From: JAAXTX01 sp035560715
Lineage (GTDB): Bacteria; Patescibacteriota; Minisyncoccia; Moranbacterales; UBA1568
Direction of reading: 5' to 3'
DNA length: 31,895 nucleotides
NCBI GenBank assembly: GCA_035560715.1
Contig: DATMYW010000026.1
Span: 1 to 31,895, forward strand
Below, one piece after another: positions 25,736 through 31,455 of the stretch. Made by a program: the position numbers and the translations under genes. The notes under the pieces were generated by a model. It searched no databases, was not told the origin of the DNA, and saw only the letters and a program-made list of their open reading frames with translations. Positions within the stretch are counted from its first letter, which is position 1; each line of letters starts with the position of its first letter.

Positions 25736-26503
25736 TCATTCGTTCGTCACTTCCGTCGTTTTCCACACCAAGGCGAATATCTGCCGCATGACGTCGGCGA
25801 TATCTTGGTGTTCGATGAGCACACCCTGAATCCCACGATGCGAGACGATCTGCACGCGGTCGCCGTAGATTTCGATGGAGACATTGCTTGCATACTCGGA
25901 TTCCGGAAGCGGACGCAGGTTCATGCCGAAGCGACGTTTCGTCTCTTCCTCCAGGTACTGCCGAATCGAAGGATCGAGTGTCGTAATCGCCATCCGACGG
26001 ATGCCGGCAGCCCGATAGGTCTCGTTCAATTCCAGCCAGTAGTCGCGAAGAAAGTCCGGCGTGTGTTTCTGGTGCGCATAGAAGGCGACAAACGAGCGGT
26101 CCCCGATCGGCCTCCCCTTCATATCCGTCACTAATCGTGTATACAGTTCCCGTATCCCGTCGAACCCCTCGAAGTAGGAAACGTTCGCCTTCTCCTCCCC
26201 TTTCTTGCGCAGGGCCATGAGTTCCGGCAAGGCATCCTCGGCAGTCAAGAGTCGTTGTCGCGCGGCCGCGACGCATTCCTTCGGGGACTTCGCCATGAAC
26301 AGGTGCTTGTCCGAGCCTGGAATCTTCAAGACGAACCCCTTTCCCACCAACGTATCGAGCACGACATAGGCCGTCGGCTTTTTGAGCCCACTCCGGACCG
26401 CGACCGTATAGGCCGTCGCCTTTTCAAGCGGAAGCAGCGCCAGGTACACCTTGGCTTCCTTGTCGTTGAGTCCCAGATTGATGAGCGATTCCATGAGTTC
26501 CAT
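25736..26503 (-). CDS. TrmB-family transcriptional regulator B
   Basis: This 255-aa regulator begins MELMESLINLGLNDKEAKVYLAL, the classic TrmB N-terminus. A winged helix (to about residue 70, LKKPTAYVVLDTLVGKGFV) is followed by a coiled coil and a C-terminal domain opening with YFEGFDGIRELYTRLV. The start at 26503 is chosen because TATGAT lies only 6 nt upstream (leaderless mRNA). It is divergent from the radical SAM gene with 185 AT-rich nt between them, which contain an inverted repeat. It is therefore the best candidate regulator of the radical SAM-micropeptide operon. Its effector is unknown. Confidence 0.9.
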   Translation of the reverse strand: MELMESLINLGLNDKEAKVYLALLPLEKATAYTVAVRSGLKKPTAYVVLDTLVGKGFVLKIPGSDKHLFMAKSPKECVAAARQRLLTAEDALPELMALRKKGEEKANVSYFEGFDGIRELYTRLVTDMKGRPIGDRSFVAFYAHQKHTPDFLRDYWLELNETYRAAGIRRMAITTLDPSIRQYLEEETKRRFGMNLRPLPESEYASNVSIEIYGDRVQIVSHRGIQGVLIEHQDIADVMRQIFALVWKTTEVTNE

Positions 26504-26509
26504 GCGCCT

Positions 26510-26539
26510 ATCATAGGTCGAAACGAATGTAATAGTCAA
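26510..26539 (-). promoter_or_regulatory. leaderless promoter TTGACT-18-TATGAT
   Basis: On the minus strand TTGACT (plus-strand 26534-26539) is 18 nt from TATGAT (26510-26515), and the ATG follows after six bases. The transcript of TrmB regulator B would start at or next to its start codon. Confidence 0.65.
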
Positions 26540-26547
26540 TATTTCTG

Positions 26548-26613
26548 ATGAATGAATCGTATATTGTTTATTTTGCTTTATATAAATAAAAAACAGAACT
26601 TCACTTCATTCAT
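26548..26613. promoter_or_regulatory. inverted repeat in the TrmB/radical SAM divergent region
   Basis: ATGAATGAA (26548-26556) and TTCATTCAT (26605-26613) form a perfect 9-bp inverted repeat separated by 48 nt of very AT-rich sequence containing TTTATATAAATAAA. It lies between two divergent starts and is a candidate operator pair for the TrmB protein. The rest of the 185-nt gap shows no clear promoter for the radical SAM gene. Confidence 0.5.
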
Positions 26614-26688
26614 TTATTTTGTCTATTCTCGAACACCAGCTCATACTCTGGATAGAAAAGCCCTTTCACAACCTCTAGTAAAACGACC

Positions 26689-27831
26689 ATGAAACACTCA
26701 GTCGCCGACTTGTGGCTGGCATACATGCGTCAGGCGGGTTCCGCAGAAGCGATCCGTACCCGTATGCTTAACGATCTCCCGCATATTCTCTCTGTCATCG
26801 GTACGAGAAAGTGTAATCTGCAATGCCGACACTGCATATTCCCCCACAACGACACAGTCCCCGTCGACAATCGTACTCTCGGTATTGCCGTCGAAACGGT
26901 CGCCCGACAGATGCCACAGGGATTCGCGCTCGTCCACGAAGGCCGAACCTTCACTTTGGAGCACCTCAATTGGCTCCAGTCAGTCCGGCAAAACAGGCCC
27001 GATGTCTCTATCGGACTCATCGACAATGGATCATATGTCCGGCACCTTCCAAAGATTCTCGCCTCCGGATTCCGCTTCGATGGGCTCGATATCTCGCTCG
27101 ACGGGCCGGAGGCCATCCACAACAAACAGCGATGCTCATCTACGGCGTTCCGTAATGCGCTCACAGGCATCGAGGCCGCACATGACATCCTTGCTCCGAA
27201 CGGTTCGGTAAGCGTACTGACGACGCTCACAAGCCTCAATTACGATGCGCTCGTCGCGACATGCGACATACTGCCACAAAGTATCGAAGCGTGGCACGTG
27301 ACGACCATTACCCCGGCCAGACCCGAGCTCATGCCGCTCTCCGTGACCGCAGAACAATTCAAGGAATCCTGGAGACAACTGAAGCAAATCAGTAAACATC
27401 GACCCGTCACGTTAAAGTTCTACTGGACAGATGATGTACCAAAACTGATTGAAGCCGTAGGGCGAAAAGTCTTCGATTGCGCATTCTCACAGGCAATCGC
27501 GGACTATTCATCGGTCCGGTTCGAAATTGACGGTATCGAGATCCGGTACTTCCCGCGTTCTATCGCCCCGAAGGAAACCTTCGTCATCGATGCCGATGCC
27601 TGCTTCCGACTCCCCTATGTCAACGCGTATTCCCTACGGGAGCTCCGGTCCGGCATATCGCGTATCGGCGAAGACCTGGCCCCGCTTACCGTCGGTCCCA
27701 TCGGACCGGACAACGATCTGTCGAAACTCTACCAAGAATGTGTGCGACGATGGATCGACATGCATTTCGAACAGGCTCTCGAAAAGGAAACCGAAATTTT
27801 CATCAACACAAACAACCCACTAAGGAGGTGA
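26689..27831 (+). CDS. radical SAM enzyme, possible peptide maturase
   Basis: A 380-aa radical SAM protein. The 4Fe-4S/SAM motif CNLQCRHC places Cys42, Cys46 and Cys49, and LDISLDGP at 133-140 is the typical barrel strand of the PqqE/SPASM-like group. Five further Cys are scattered (149, 192, 264, 305, 351) and do not form a normal SPASM pattern, so an auxiliary cluster is uncertain. A leading segment of about 30 residues precedes the barrel. Its last codons (CTA AGG AGG TGA) contain the Shine-Dalgarno of the 11-codon ORF that follows, linking the two tightly. Such proximity to a tiny ORF is typical of peptide-modifying radical SAM enzymes; the substrate is inferred, not shown. No ribosome site is seen before its own ATG. 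Confidence 0.88.
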   Translation: MKHSVADLWLAYMRQAGSAEAIRTRMLNDLPHILSVIGTRKCNLQCRHCIFPHNDTVPVDNRTLGIAVETVARQMPQGFALVHEGRTFTLEHLNWLQSVRQNRPDVSIGLIDNGSYVRHLPKILASGFRFDGLDISLDGPEAIHNKQRCSSTAFRNALTGIEAAHDILAPNGSVSVLTTLTSLNYDALVATCDILPQSIEAWHVTTITPARPELMPLSVTAEQFKESWRQLKQISKHRPVTLKFYWTDDVPKLIEAVGRKVFDCAFSQAIADYSSVRFEIDGIEIRYFPRSIAPKETFVIDADACFRLPYVNAYSLRELRSGISRIGEDLAPLTVGPIGPDNDLSKLYQECVRRWIDMHFEQALEKETEIFINTNNPLRR

Positions 27832-27836
27832 GCATT
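27820..27836 (+). promoter_or_regulatory. Shine-Dalgarno inside the radical SAM gene end
   Basis: TAAGGAGGTGAGCATT precedes the ATG at 27837. AAGGAGGTG is an almost complete anti-16S match, made from the final codons and stop of the radical SAM gene. This is the strongest ribosome site I see in the window, and it serves an 11-codon ORF. Confidence 0.9.
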
Positions 27837-27872
27837 ATGAGTGGCGCAAGCACCGGTTCCACGGGCAAGTAA
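27837..27872 (+). CDS. micropeptide 1, MSGASTGSTGK
   Basis: An 11-codon ORF starts 5 nt after the radical SAM stop and ends 6 nt before a terminator. The very strong ribosome site and coupling argue that it is translated. The peptide has no hydrophobic or Cys residues, only Gly, Ser, Thr, Ala and a C-terminal Lys. Three other ORFs in the window end with the same ASTGS[A/T]GK-stop. Known gene-encoded peptides of this size exist (MccA, the microcin C precursor, has seven residues). It could be a substrate of the radical SAM enzyme or a secreted signal. It is too short for ordinary gene finders. Confidence 0.75.
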   Translation: MSGASTGSTGK

Positions 27873-27878
27873 ACAAAT

Positions 27879-27906
27879 AAGGGTATACACGTGTATACCC
27901 TTTTTT
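27879..27906 (+). terminator. terminator hairpin, module copy 1
   Basis: AAGGGTATACAC pairs perfectly with GTGTATACCCTT as a continuous 24-nt palindrome, followed by TTTT. It ends the radical SAM-micropeptide transcript. The same hairpin family follows each of the other three micropeptide ORFs. It may also terminate the convergent membrane protein gene that ends at 27994. Confidence 0.9.
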
Positions 27907-27993
27907 ATCTTTCGAGACCGCAACATCGAATCAAACTATAATTTCGAAGCACCTAGGGTTGATCCCCTTTCACCTCAGTCTAAATGGCAAAAA

Positions 27994-28863
27994 TCACCCT
28001 TCCGCCTGTTTCGTGTCCGTCTTTTCTTCCGCAACCCACCACATCATGCAGCCACCGATTGAGGTCATGATCACACCAACGGCGACAAGTGACCGAAGAA
28101 CGGATTCAGACAACTCGGTCAGCGCCAAAAGTGGAAACATCACAGACATCATCCCGAAAATGGCAATCGTCTTCCCAGCGAAATAAGAGGTCGACGCTTC
28201 AGGATTAAACGAATCCGGACGGAATGACTTCACGCTGTAAGACGAATAGAACGTAACGATTTCAACCGAGCTTCTCACAGGAAGACTCGTCGAGACGATT
28301 ACTGCACTCAAAAAAAAAGACGGATTCGGATTAGTGGACCATATTACGAGATAATACATCTCGGCCATACTCGTCACCATGGCCGCAAGCAAGAGACATA
28401 GCCATTGTCTTCGCCCGGCTTTCGGATATTCTTCAATAACCATTGGCCGCCCGTACGACGAGGCCCAGAAAACGACAATCGAAATAAGAAATGCGACCGA
28501 GAGCAGGTTTGCCTTTCTGATTACTTCTCCAAGCAGATTCGGGGAGGACACGACTTCCGACCGGAAGACCGTCCATACGAGAACCGACGCCTCGGGAACC
28601 AGGGAGAGAAGGAAGGAAACTGTGACCGCCAGACTGATAAAGAGAGGAGCCAGGCGAATCGGTTTCTCCCTAAACGACCGAACGGTCATCAACTCCGAGA
28701 GCAGCAAGAGTCCCAGGAAAACACAGACTGCCACCGTTCGGAATCCTCCAGCCTGTTCTAGCTGGACAGTGAACAACATAGCAATCAGCAAGACGAATAG
28801 TCCGAGTGTCCCTATGCCGATAATCCTCGTCATCCACCAGGACATTGAATAAAGCGCTTTCAT
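27994..28863 (-). CDS. multi-pass membrane protein, 289 aa
   Basis: Not recognised. About eight hydrophobic helices are arranged through the protein (IGIGTLGLFVLLIAMLFTV, VAVCVFLGLLLLSELM, APLFISLAVTVSFLLSLV, ANLLSVAFLISIVVFWA, WLCLLLAAMVTSMAEMYYLV, FFLSAVIVSTSL, IAIFGMMSVMFPLLAL, SLVAVGVIMTSIGGCMMWWV). The start at 28863 has GAGGA 9 nt upstream; a longer frame to 28986 lacks support. It lies between module copies 1 and 2 on the opposite strand. If the micropeptides are secreted or toxic, this could be an exporter, receptor or immunity protein, but nothing in the sequence decides this. Confidence 0.75.
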   Translation of the reverse strand: MKALYSMSWWMTRIIGIGTLGLFVLLIAMLFTVQLEQAGGFRTVAVCVFLGLLLLSELMTVRSFREKPIRLAPLFISLAVTVSFLLSLVPEASVLVWTVFRSEVVSSPNLLGEVIRKANLLSVAFLISIVVFWASSYGRPMVIEEYPKAGRRQWLCLLLAAMVTSMAEMYYLVIWSTNPNPSFFLSAVIVSTSLPVRSSVEIVTFYSSYSVKSFRPDSFNPEASTSYFAGKTIAIFGMMSVMFPLLALTELSESVLRSLVAVGVIMTSIGGCMMWWVAEEKTDTKQAEG

Positions 28864-29025
28864 TGGTATGTTTCCTCGTGTTTTGAGTTTGCCCACGTAC
28901 CGTGGGAAGAGCTGAATTTCATATGTTAATGATCGCGGGTATCCTAACGCGAAGAGCCGTATTTGGCAATACCGCCAGTGCAGCAAACAAACTTAGGAGC
29001 CCCCCTCCGTGCCGATCATGTCGCG

Positions 29026-29076
29026 ATGTTGAAAATCGTAATTGGTGGCGCAAGCACCGGCTCCGCCGGCAAGTAA
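29026..29076 (+). CDS. micropeptide 2, MLKIVIGGASTGSAGK
   Basis: A 16-codon ORF whose last ten residues repeat the micropeptide 1 pattern (GGASTGSAGK). The ATG at 29026 has no well-placed ribosome site; an AGGAG lies about 26 nt upstream, too far. The N-terminal six residues (MLKIVI) are hydrophobic and unlike the other copies. It lies downstream of the divergent start of the membrane protein gene and is followed after 2 nt by the hairpin. Translation is less certain than for copy 1. Confidence 0.5.
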   Translation: MLKIVIGGASTGSAGK

Positions 29077-29078
29077 CC

Positions 29079-29108
29079 AAAAGGGTATACACACCGTATA
29101 CCCTTTTT
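29079..29108 (+). terminator. terminator hairpin, module copy 2
   Basis: AAAAGGGTATAC-ACACC-GTATACCCTTTT plus one more T. The stem is the same family as copy 1 with a 5-nt loop. The A and T flanks allow bidirectional use, and the winged-helix gene ends 39 nt away on the other strand. The 30 nt that follow resemble those after copy 3 (TCGGTT.AGA..AGAAACG..T.AGAC). Confidence 0.9.
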
Positions 29109-29146
29109 ATCGGTTAAGAGTAGAAACGGATCAGACCGGATCTTCG

Positions 29147-30025
29147 TCAATGTCGCGAATGTCGGATTGCTTCGCTCTTCTCCGAACGTTTCATGATATA
29201 GAAATCCTTTCCCAGCGTTTTCTTGTATTTCATTGCCTTCCTCCTGTTTTTCGTAATAATCAGTTTATGTCTCCCCGTTTCGGAAGCGATGACGGCGACC
29301 TCTTGTCGTGCCGCTTCGTCGAACACCTTTGTCCGCTTGTAGAATTCGTCGATCTGCTTCGCTATCCCCTCGTCGATGAAGACCTCTATCAGATAGTTAC
29401 CGAAGATATTGAAATAGTAGTTGTCCTTTTCGGATATCCTCTTTGCGGAAATGTGATATTGGAACAGATTGCCATCGAACTCGGCTTTCAGTTTCCGGTC
29501 CAACGGTTCGTTATGCGTCACGGTGATCAGGACCTGCCTTGTCCGCTTTGACATGCTCCGAAGGAGCGACTGCTCGGTTTCCGGTCGCAGATAGAAAAAC
29601 CATTCATGCGGATTGTAGACGAATATCGGCTCATCGGAATCCATACCGTCCGAGAAAATCCGGAACGCGTTCCCGCTCCAGAATGAGTCCAACTGATTCA
29701 GGCTTCGGAAAAAATAGACCACCTTTTCCTTTTCACCCACGCCCAGAATCCCCATCGCCGACGACTTCGAGACATACCGTCGTTCCGCGGAATCGAAGAA
29801 GTCCCTCATGTCGTGGATCCACTCCAGGTTCAATGAGACCGTCTTCCCGGCAACAACGACCTTTTCCTCCTCTTTCAGCTTCCTCAGCGCCTTGTATACG
29901 CCCTGCTTGGTGACCCCGGCACGCAAATCGGCGACATGCCGTATCAGCTCCGTCGTCGAAACGGACCCGTCGAGCAGGACTTCCAAAATCTGTTCTTCGA
30001 TCGTCGGATTTTCCGTTCTTTTCAT
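29147..30025 (-). CDS. winged-helix regulator with C-terminal effector-like domain
   Basis: This 292-aa protein has an N-terminal winged helix (residues 1-70: EEQILEVLLDGSVSTTELIRHVADLRAGVTKQGVYKALRKLKEEEKVV), then a mixed domain of about 200 residues (GVGEKEKVVYFFRSLNQLDSFW, IFVYNPHEWFFYLRPETE, RQVLITVTHNEPLDRKLKAEF, NYLIEVFIDEGIAKQIDEFY) and a Lys/Arg-rich tail. The C-terminal part resembles the phospholipase D-like effector region of some TrmB-type regulators, a weak assignment. A perfect inverted repeat 29 nt upstream of its start suggests autoregulation and control of the divergent 85-aa gene. The start at 30025 has no ribosome site. Confidence 0.75.
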   Translation of the reverse strand: MKRTENPTIEEQILEVLLDGSVSTTELIRHVADLRAGVTKQGVYKALRKLKEEEKVVVAGKTVSLNLEWIHDMRDFFDSAERRYVSKSSAMGILGVGEKEKVVYFFRSLNQLDSFWSGNAFRIFSDGMDSDEPIFVYNPHEWFFYLRPETEQSLLRSMSKRTRQVLITVTHNEPLDRKLKAEFDGNLFQYHISAKRISEKDNYYFNIFGNYLIEVFIDEGIAKQIDEFYKRTKVFDEAARQEVAVIASETGRHKLIITKNRRKAMKYKKTLGKDFYIMKRSEKSEAIRHSRH

Positions 30026-30053
30026 GTCCGAAGCATAGCGAATACGAATAATA

Positions 30054-30074
30054 AAGTAAACTCTTCGTTTACTT
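30054..30074. promoter_or_regulatory. palindromic operator candidate
   Basis: AAGTAAAC-TCTTC-GTTTACTT is a perfect 8-bp inverted repeat with a 5-nt spacer, enclosed by a further ATAAAG / CTTTAT pair. It lies in the 152-nt region between the divergent winged-helix and 85-aa genes and is well placed to repress or activate both. Its symmetry fits a dimeric winged-helix protein. Confidence 0.65.
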
Positions 30075-30177
30075 CGTTGCTTTATCGGCGGTATTTTTTG
30101 TAAATAATTCAAATTCGCTGTTGAATCCCGTTGCGACACAAGGTCGTACGATCTCTTAACAAACTACAGGAGAAACC

Positions 30178-30435
30178 ATGCCACTATGCGGATTCAACCC
30201 GAAAATGCTCACCGGGCTTACCATGCTTGCCCAGGGCCTCTACGAACAGGCGATCAAACGGTCGGCCGAAGACGAGGTACCCATCGAACGAGCCTTCGAA
30301 ATCGAGGTCGAGGAAATGAACATCTTCCTTACCAAGCTCGACGAGACCTACTACGAGGAACTGCGCCCGAAAAACAATGTCAAGGACGCAATGGAAAAGC
30401 TCATTGGCTGGCTGGCATTCTATCCGAAGAAATAG
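30178..30435 (+). CDS. hypothetical small helical protein, 85 aa
   Basis: A clear ribosome site (ACAGGAG, 5-6 nt before the ATG) supports this gene. The protein begins MPLCGFNPKMLTGLTMLAQGLYEQAIKRS, continues with acidic helices (VPIERAFEIEVEEMNIFLTKLDETYYEELRP) and ends LIGWLAFYPKK. The compact CGFNPKML start looks like a conserved family signature, but I cannot name the family. It is the only confident gene other than the radical SAM gene directly upstream of a micropeptide copy on the same strand; its stop is 59 nt before micropeptide 3. It is divergent from the winged-helix regulator across a palindrome, so it is probably regulated by it. Confidence 0.8.
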   Translation: MPLCGFNPKMLTGLTMLAQGLYEQAIKRSAEDEVPIERAFEIEVEEMNIFLTKLDETYYEELRPKNNVKDAMEKLIGWLAFYPKK

Positions 30436-30494
30436 CGTCCCGCTCCCCTGATAAGCCTACGTCGCTCCTTATTGGTAGCGGCCTTTCGTATCGC

Positions 30495-30533
30495 ATGGAT
30501 GACAGCGCCAGCACCGGCTCCGCCGGAAAATAG
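30495..30533 (+). CDS. micropeptide 3, MDDSASTGSAGK
   Basis: A 12-codon ORF ending in ASTGSAGK and TAG. Relative to the other copies it has silent changes in the Ala, Gly and Lys codons (GCC, GGA, AAA) and a TAG instead of TAA stop, exactly what selection on the peptide would allow. No clear ribosome site is seen before the ATG at 30495. It may be read as the second cistron after the 85-aa gene. It is followed by the shared hairpin. Confidence 0.5.
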   Translation: MDDSASTGSAGK

Positions 30534-30535
30534 GC

Positions 30536-30563
30536 AAAAGGGTATACACGTGTATACCCTTTT
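30536..30563 (+). terminator. terminator hairpin, module copy 3
   Basis: AAAAGGGTATACAC pairs perfectly with GTGTATACCCTTTT (28-nt palindrome). It ends the transcript of the 85-aa gene and micropeptide 3. Confidence 0.9.
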
Positions 30564-30586
30564 ATTTCGGTTGAGAACAGAAACGA

Positions 30587-30742
30587 ATGAGACTAGCTCT
30601 TCACAAGAAGGTACCTAAACCCTTTTCCCGCTCCTTCACCAGCCCTGACAAGGAATCGTTCGGGTTCATCGTCGAGAGCGCCGAATTTGCCGCTCCCCAA
30701 AAGCTCCAGTTCGACACCCTCTGGAATGTGGCGAGGAAATAG
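30587..30742 (+). pseudogene. fragment of a TrmB regulator 3' end, 51 codons open
   Basis: The last 96 nt (30647-30742) match the last 96 nt of TrmB regulator A at 24494-24589. By my count 87 of 96 bases agree, in the same frame and with the same stop codon TAG. Upstream of 30647 the similarity stops abruptly. An ATG at 30587, inside the downstream flank of module copy 3, stays open in frame with the fragment and would give a 51-aa chimera, but no ribosome site precedes it. Most likely this is the remnant of a duplicated TrmB gene cut by rearrangement. Of the changes, some are silent (AGC, TTT) and some are not (Leu to Pro, Ala-Ala to Asn-Val). Confidence 0.8.
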
Positions 30743-30781
30743 GCACTCCACTTCGTCTTTCCACGGACGAATGACGAAAAG

Positions 30782-30803
30782 AAAAATCCGCGAGCGGATT
30801 TTT
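30782..30803. terminator. terminator of the SCEGH-motif gene
   Basis: AAAAATCCGC-GA-GCGGATTTTT is perfectly symmetric with A and T runs at both ends. It lies 21 nt past the stop of the minus-strand gene and may also stop plus-strand transcription. Confidence 0.9.
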
Positions 30804-30823
30804 CCGTAAGCGGATCATTTCGA

Positions 30824-31222
30824 TTATTGCGGAATTCGCATCCTGTGTTTCGGCCTTCCTTTAAGGTAATACCAACTGTCGAGCGCCTCCAAGTTTTCGA
30901 CAAGTTTGACTATTCCCTTATGAAGAACCTCCGATCGTTCATAGATATCAGCCGGACGGAGACTGACGATAAAGTCGCCGCCACCTGGCACGATCGCCCA
31001 TCTTACGTCTCCAGACTCATGCGAGTTCTCATTATGGATTCTGATCATTCCGCAGAATCGGAGCCATCGGGTCGCGAAGCTTCCTGAATACTGAAGTTTA
31101 ATGGCGACACAGGGAAACGCGGATTGCGTGATAGTGCGTCGTGCATGTCCTTCACAGGAGCCATATGTCTCCAGCCCGAGCCGGTTGATCATATCAACCA
31201 AAGGTCTGATTTTTTCGTCCAC
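30824..31222 (-). CDS. hypothetical protein with SCEGH motif, 132 aa
   Basis: A GTG start with GGAGGG 6 nt upstream gives MDEKIRPLVDMINRLGLETYGSCEGHARR. The motif of a helix, a Gly-containing turn, then SCEGH occurs in several small uncharacterised bacterial families and in Tyw3-like folds, where Cys and His may bind a metal or ligand. The middle is beta-rich (CVAIKLQYSG, RFCGMIRIHNE, VRWAIVPGGGDFIVSLRP) and the end helical (LHKGIVKLVENLEAL). I cannot assign a function. It lies between module copies 3 and 4 on the minus strand. Confidence 0.75.
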   Translation of the reverse strand: MDEKIRPLVDMINRLGLETYGSCEGHARRTITQSAFPCVAIKLQYSGSFATRWLRFCGMIRIHNENSHESGDVRWAIVPGGGDFIVSLRPADIYERSEVLHKGIVKLVENLEALDSWYYLKGRPKHRMRIPQ

Positions 31223-31356
31223 TATTCCCTCCGTGGTTTATATTGTTTCACCGTTTACCCGACCGTCAACTGTACTCCGATCGTTCGATCCTGTCCAGCC
31301 CCCGTGTGTCTTTCACCTGAAGTACACATTCCGCCGGCCGTACGAAAAACTGCTGC

Positions 31357-31407
31357 TTGACGGTGAACACTACGAGCGGCGCAAGCACCGGCTCCGCCGG
31401 CAAGTAA
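31357..31407 (+). CDS. micropeptide 4, ends SGASTGSAGK
   Basis: The ORF ends NTTSGASTGSAGK-TAA. There is no ATG in frame after the preceding stop at 31318; possible starts are TTG at 31357 or GTG at 31363, neither with a ribosome site. The nine codons GGC to AAG are identical to copy 2. The peptide-coding part may therefore be untranslated here, or depend on a non-standard start. It is followed after 2 nt by the hairpin with a variant stem. Confidence 0.4.
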   Translation: MTVNTTSGASTGSAGK

Positions 31408-31409
31408 CC

Positions 31410-31442
31410 AAAAGGGTATACGCGAAGTGCGTATACCCTTTT
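31410..31442 (+). terminator. terminator hairpin, module copy 4
   Basis: AAAAGGGTATACGC-GAAGT-GCGTATACCCTTTT. Compared with copies 1 and 3, the inner AC/GT pair is changed to GC/GC, a compensatory change that keeps the stem. It lies 14 nt from the end of the last minus-strand gene and probably terminates it too. Confidence 0.9.
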
Positions 31443-31455
31443 CTTGCTGACCATT

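Noticed and set aside
29026..29076. GGASTGSAGK as a remnant of a P-loop (GxxxxGK[ST])
   Set aside because: The Gly that should stand five residues before the GK is Ser, the residue after GK is a stop, and no NTPase sequence surrounds any copy.
28902..29117. A 71-codon plus-strand ORF running through module copy 2 and its hairpin
   Set aside because: It reads the conserved peptide region in the wrong frame and continues into the terminator stem. The conserved frame is the short one.
27837..31442. Modules as classical integron attC sites
   Set aside because: No conserved GTTRRRY / RYYYAAC core pair is seen, the hairpin has terminator form, and no integron integrase is in the window. The cassette-like layout is kept only as a weaker hypothesis.
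27837..31442. Modules as a CRISPR array
   Set aside because: Only four copies about 0.9-1.5 kb apart with genes between them, not short regular spacers.
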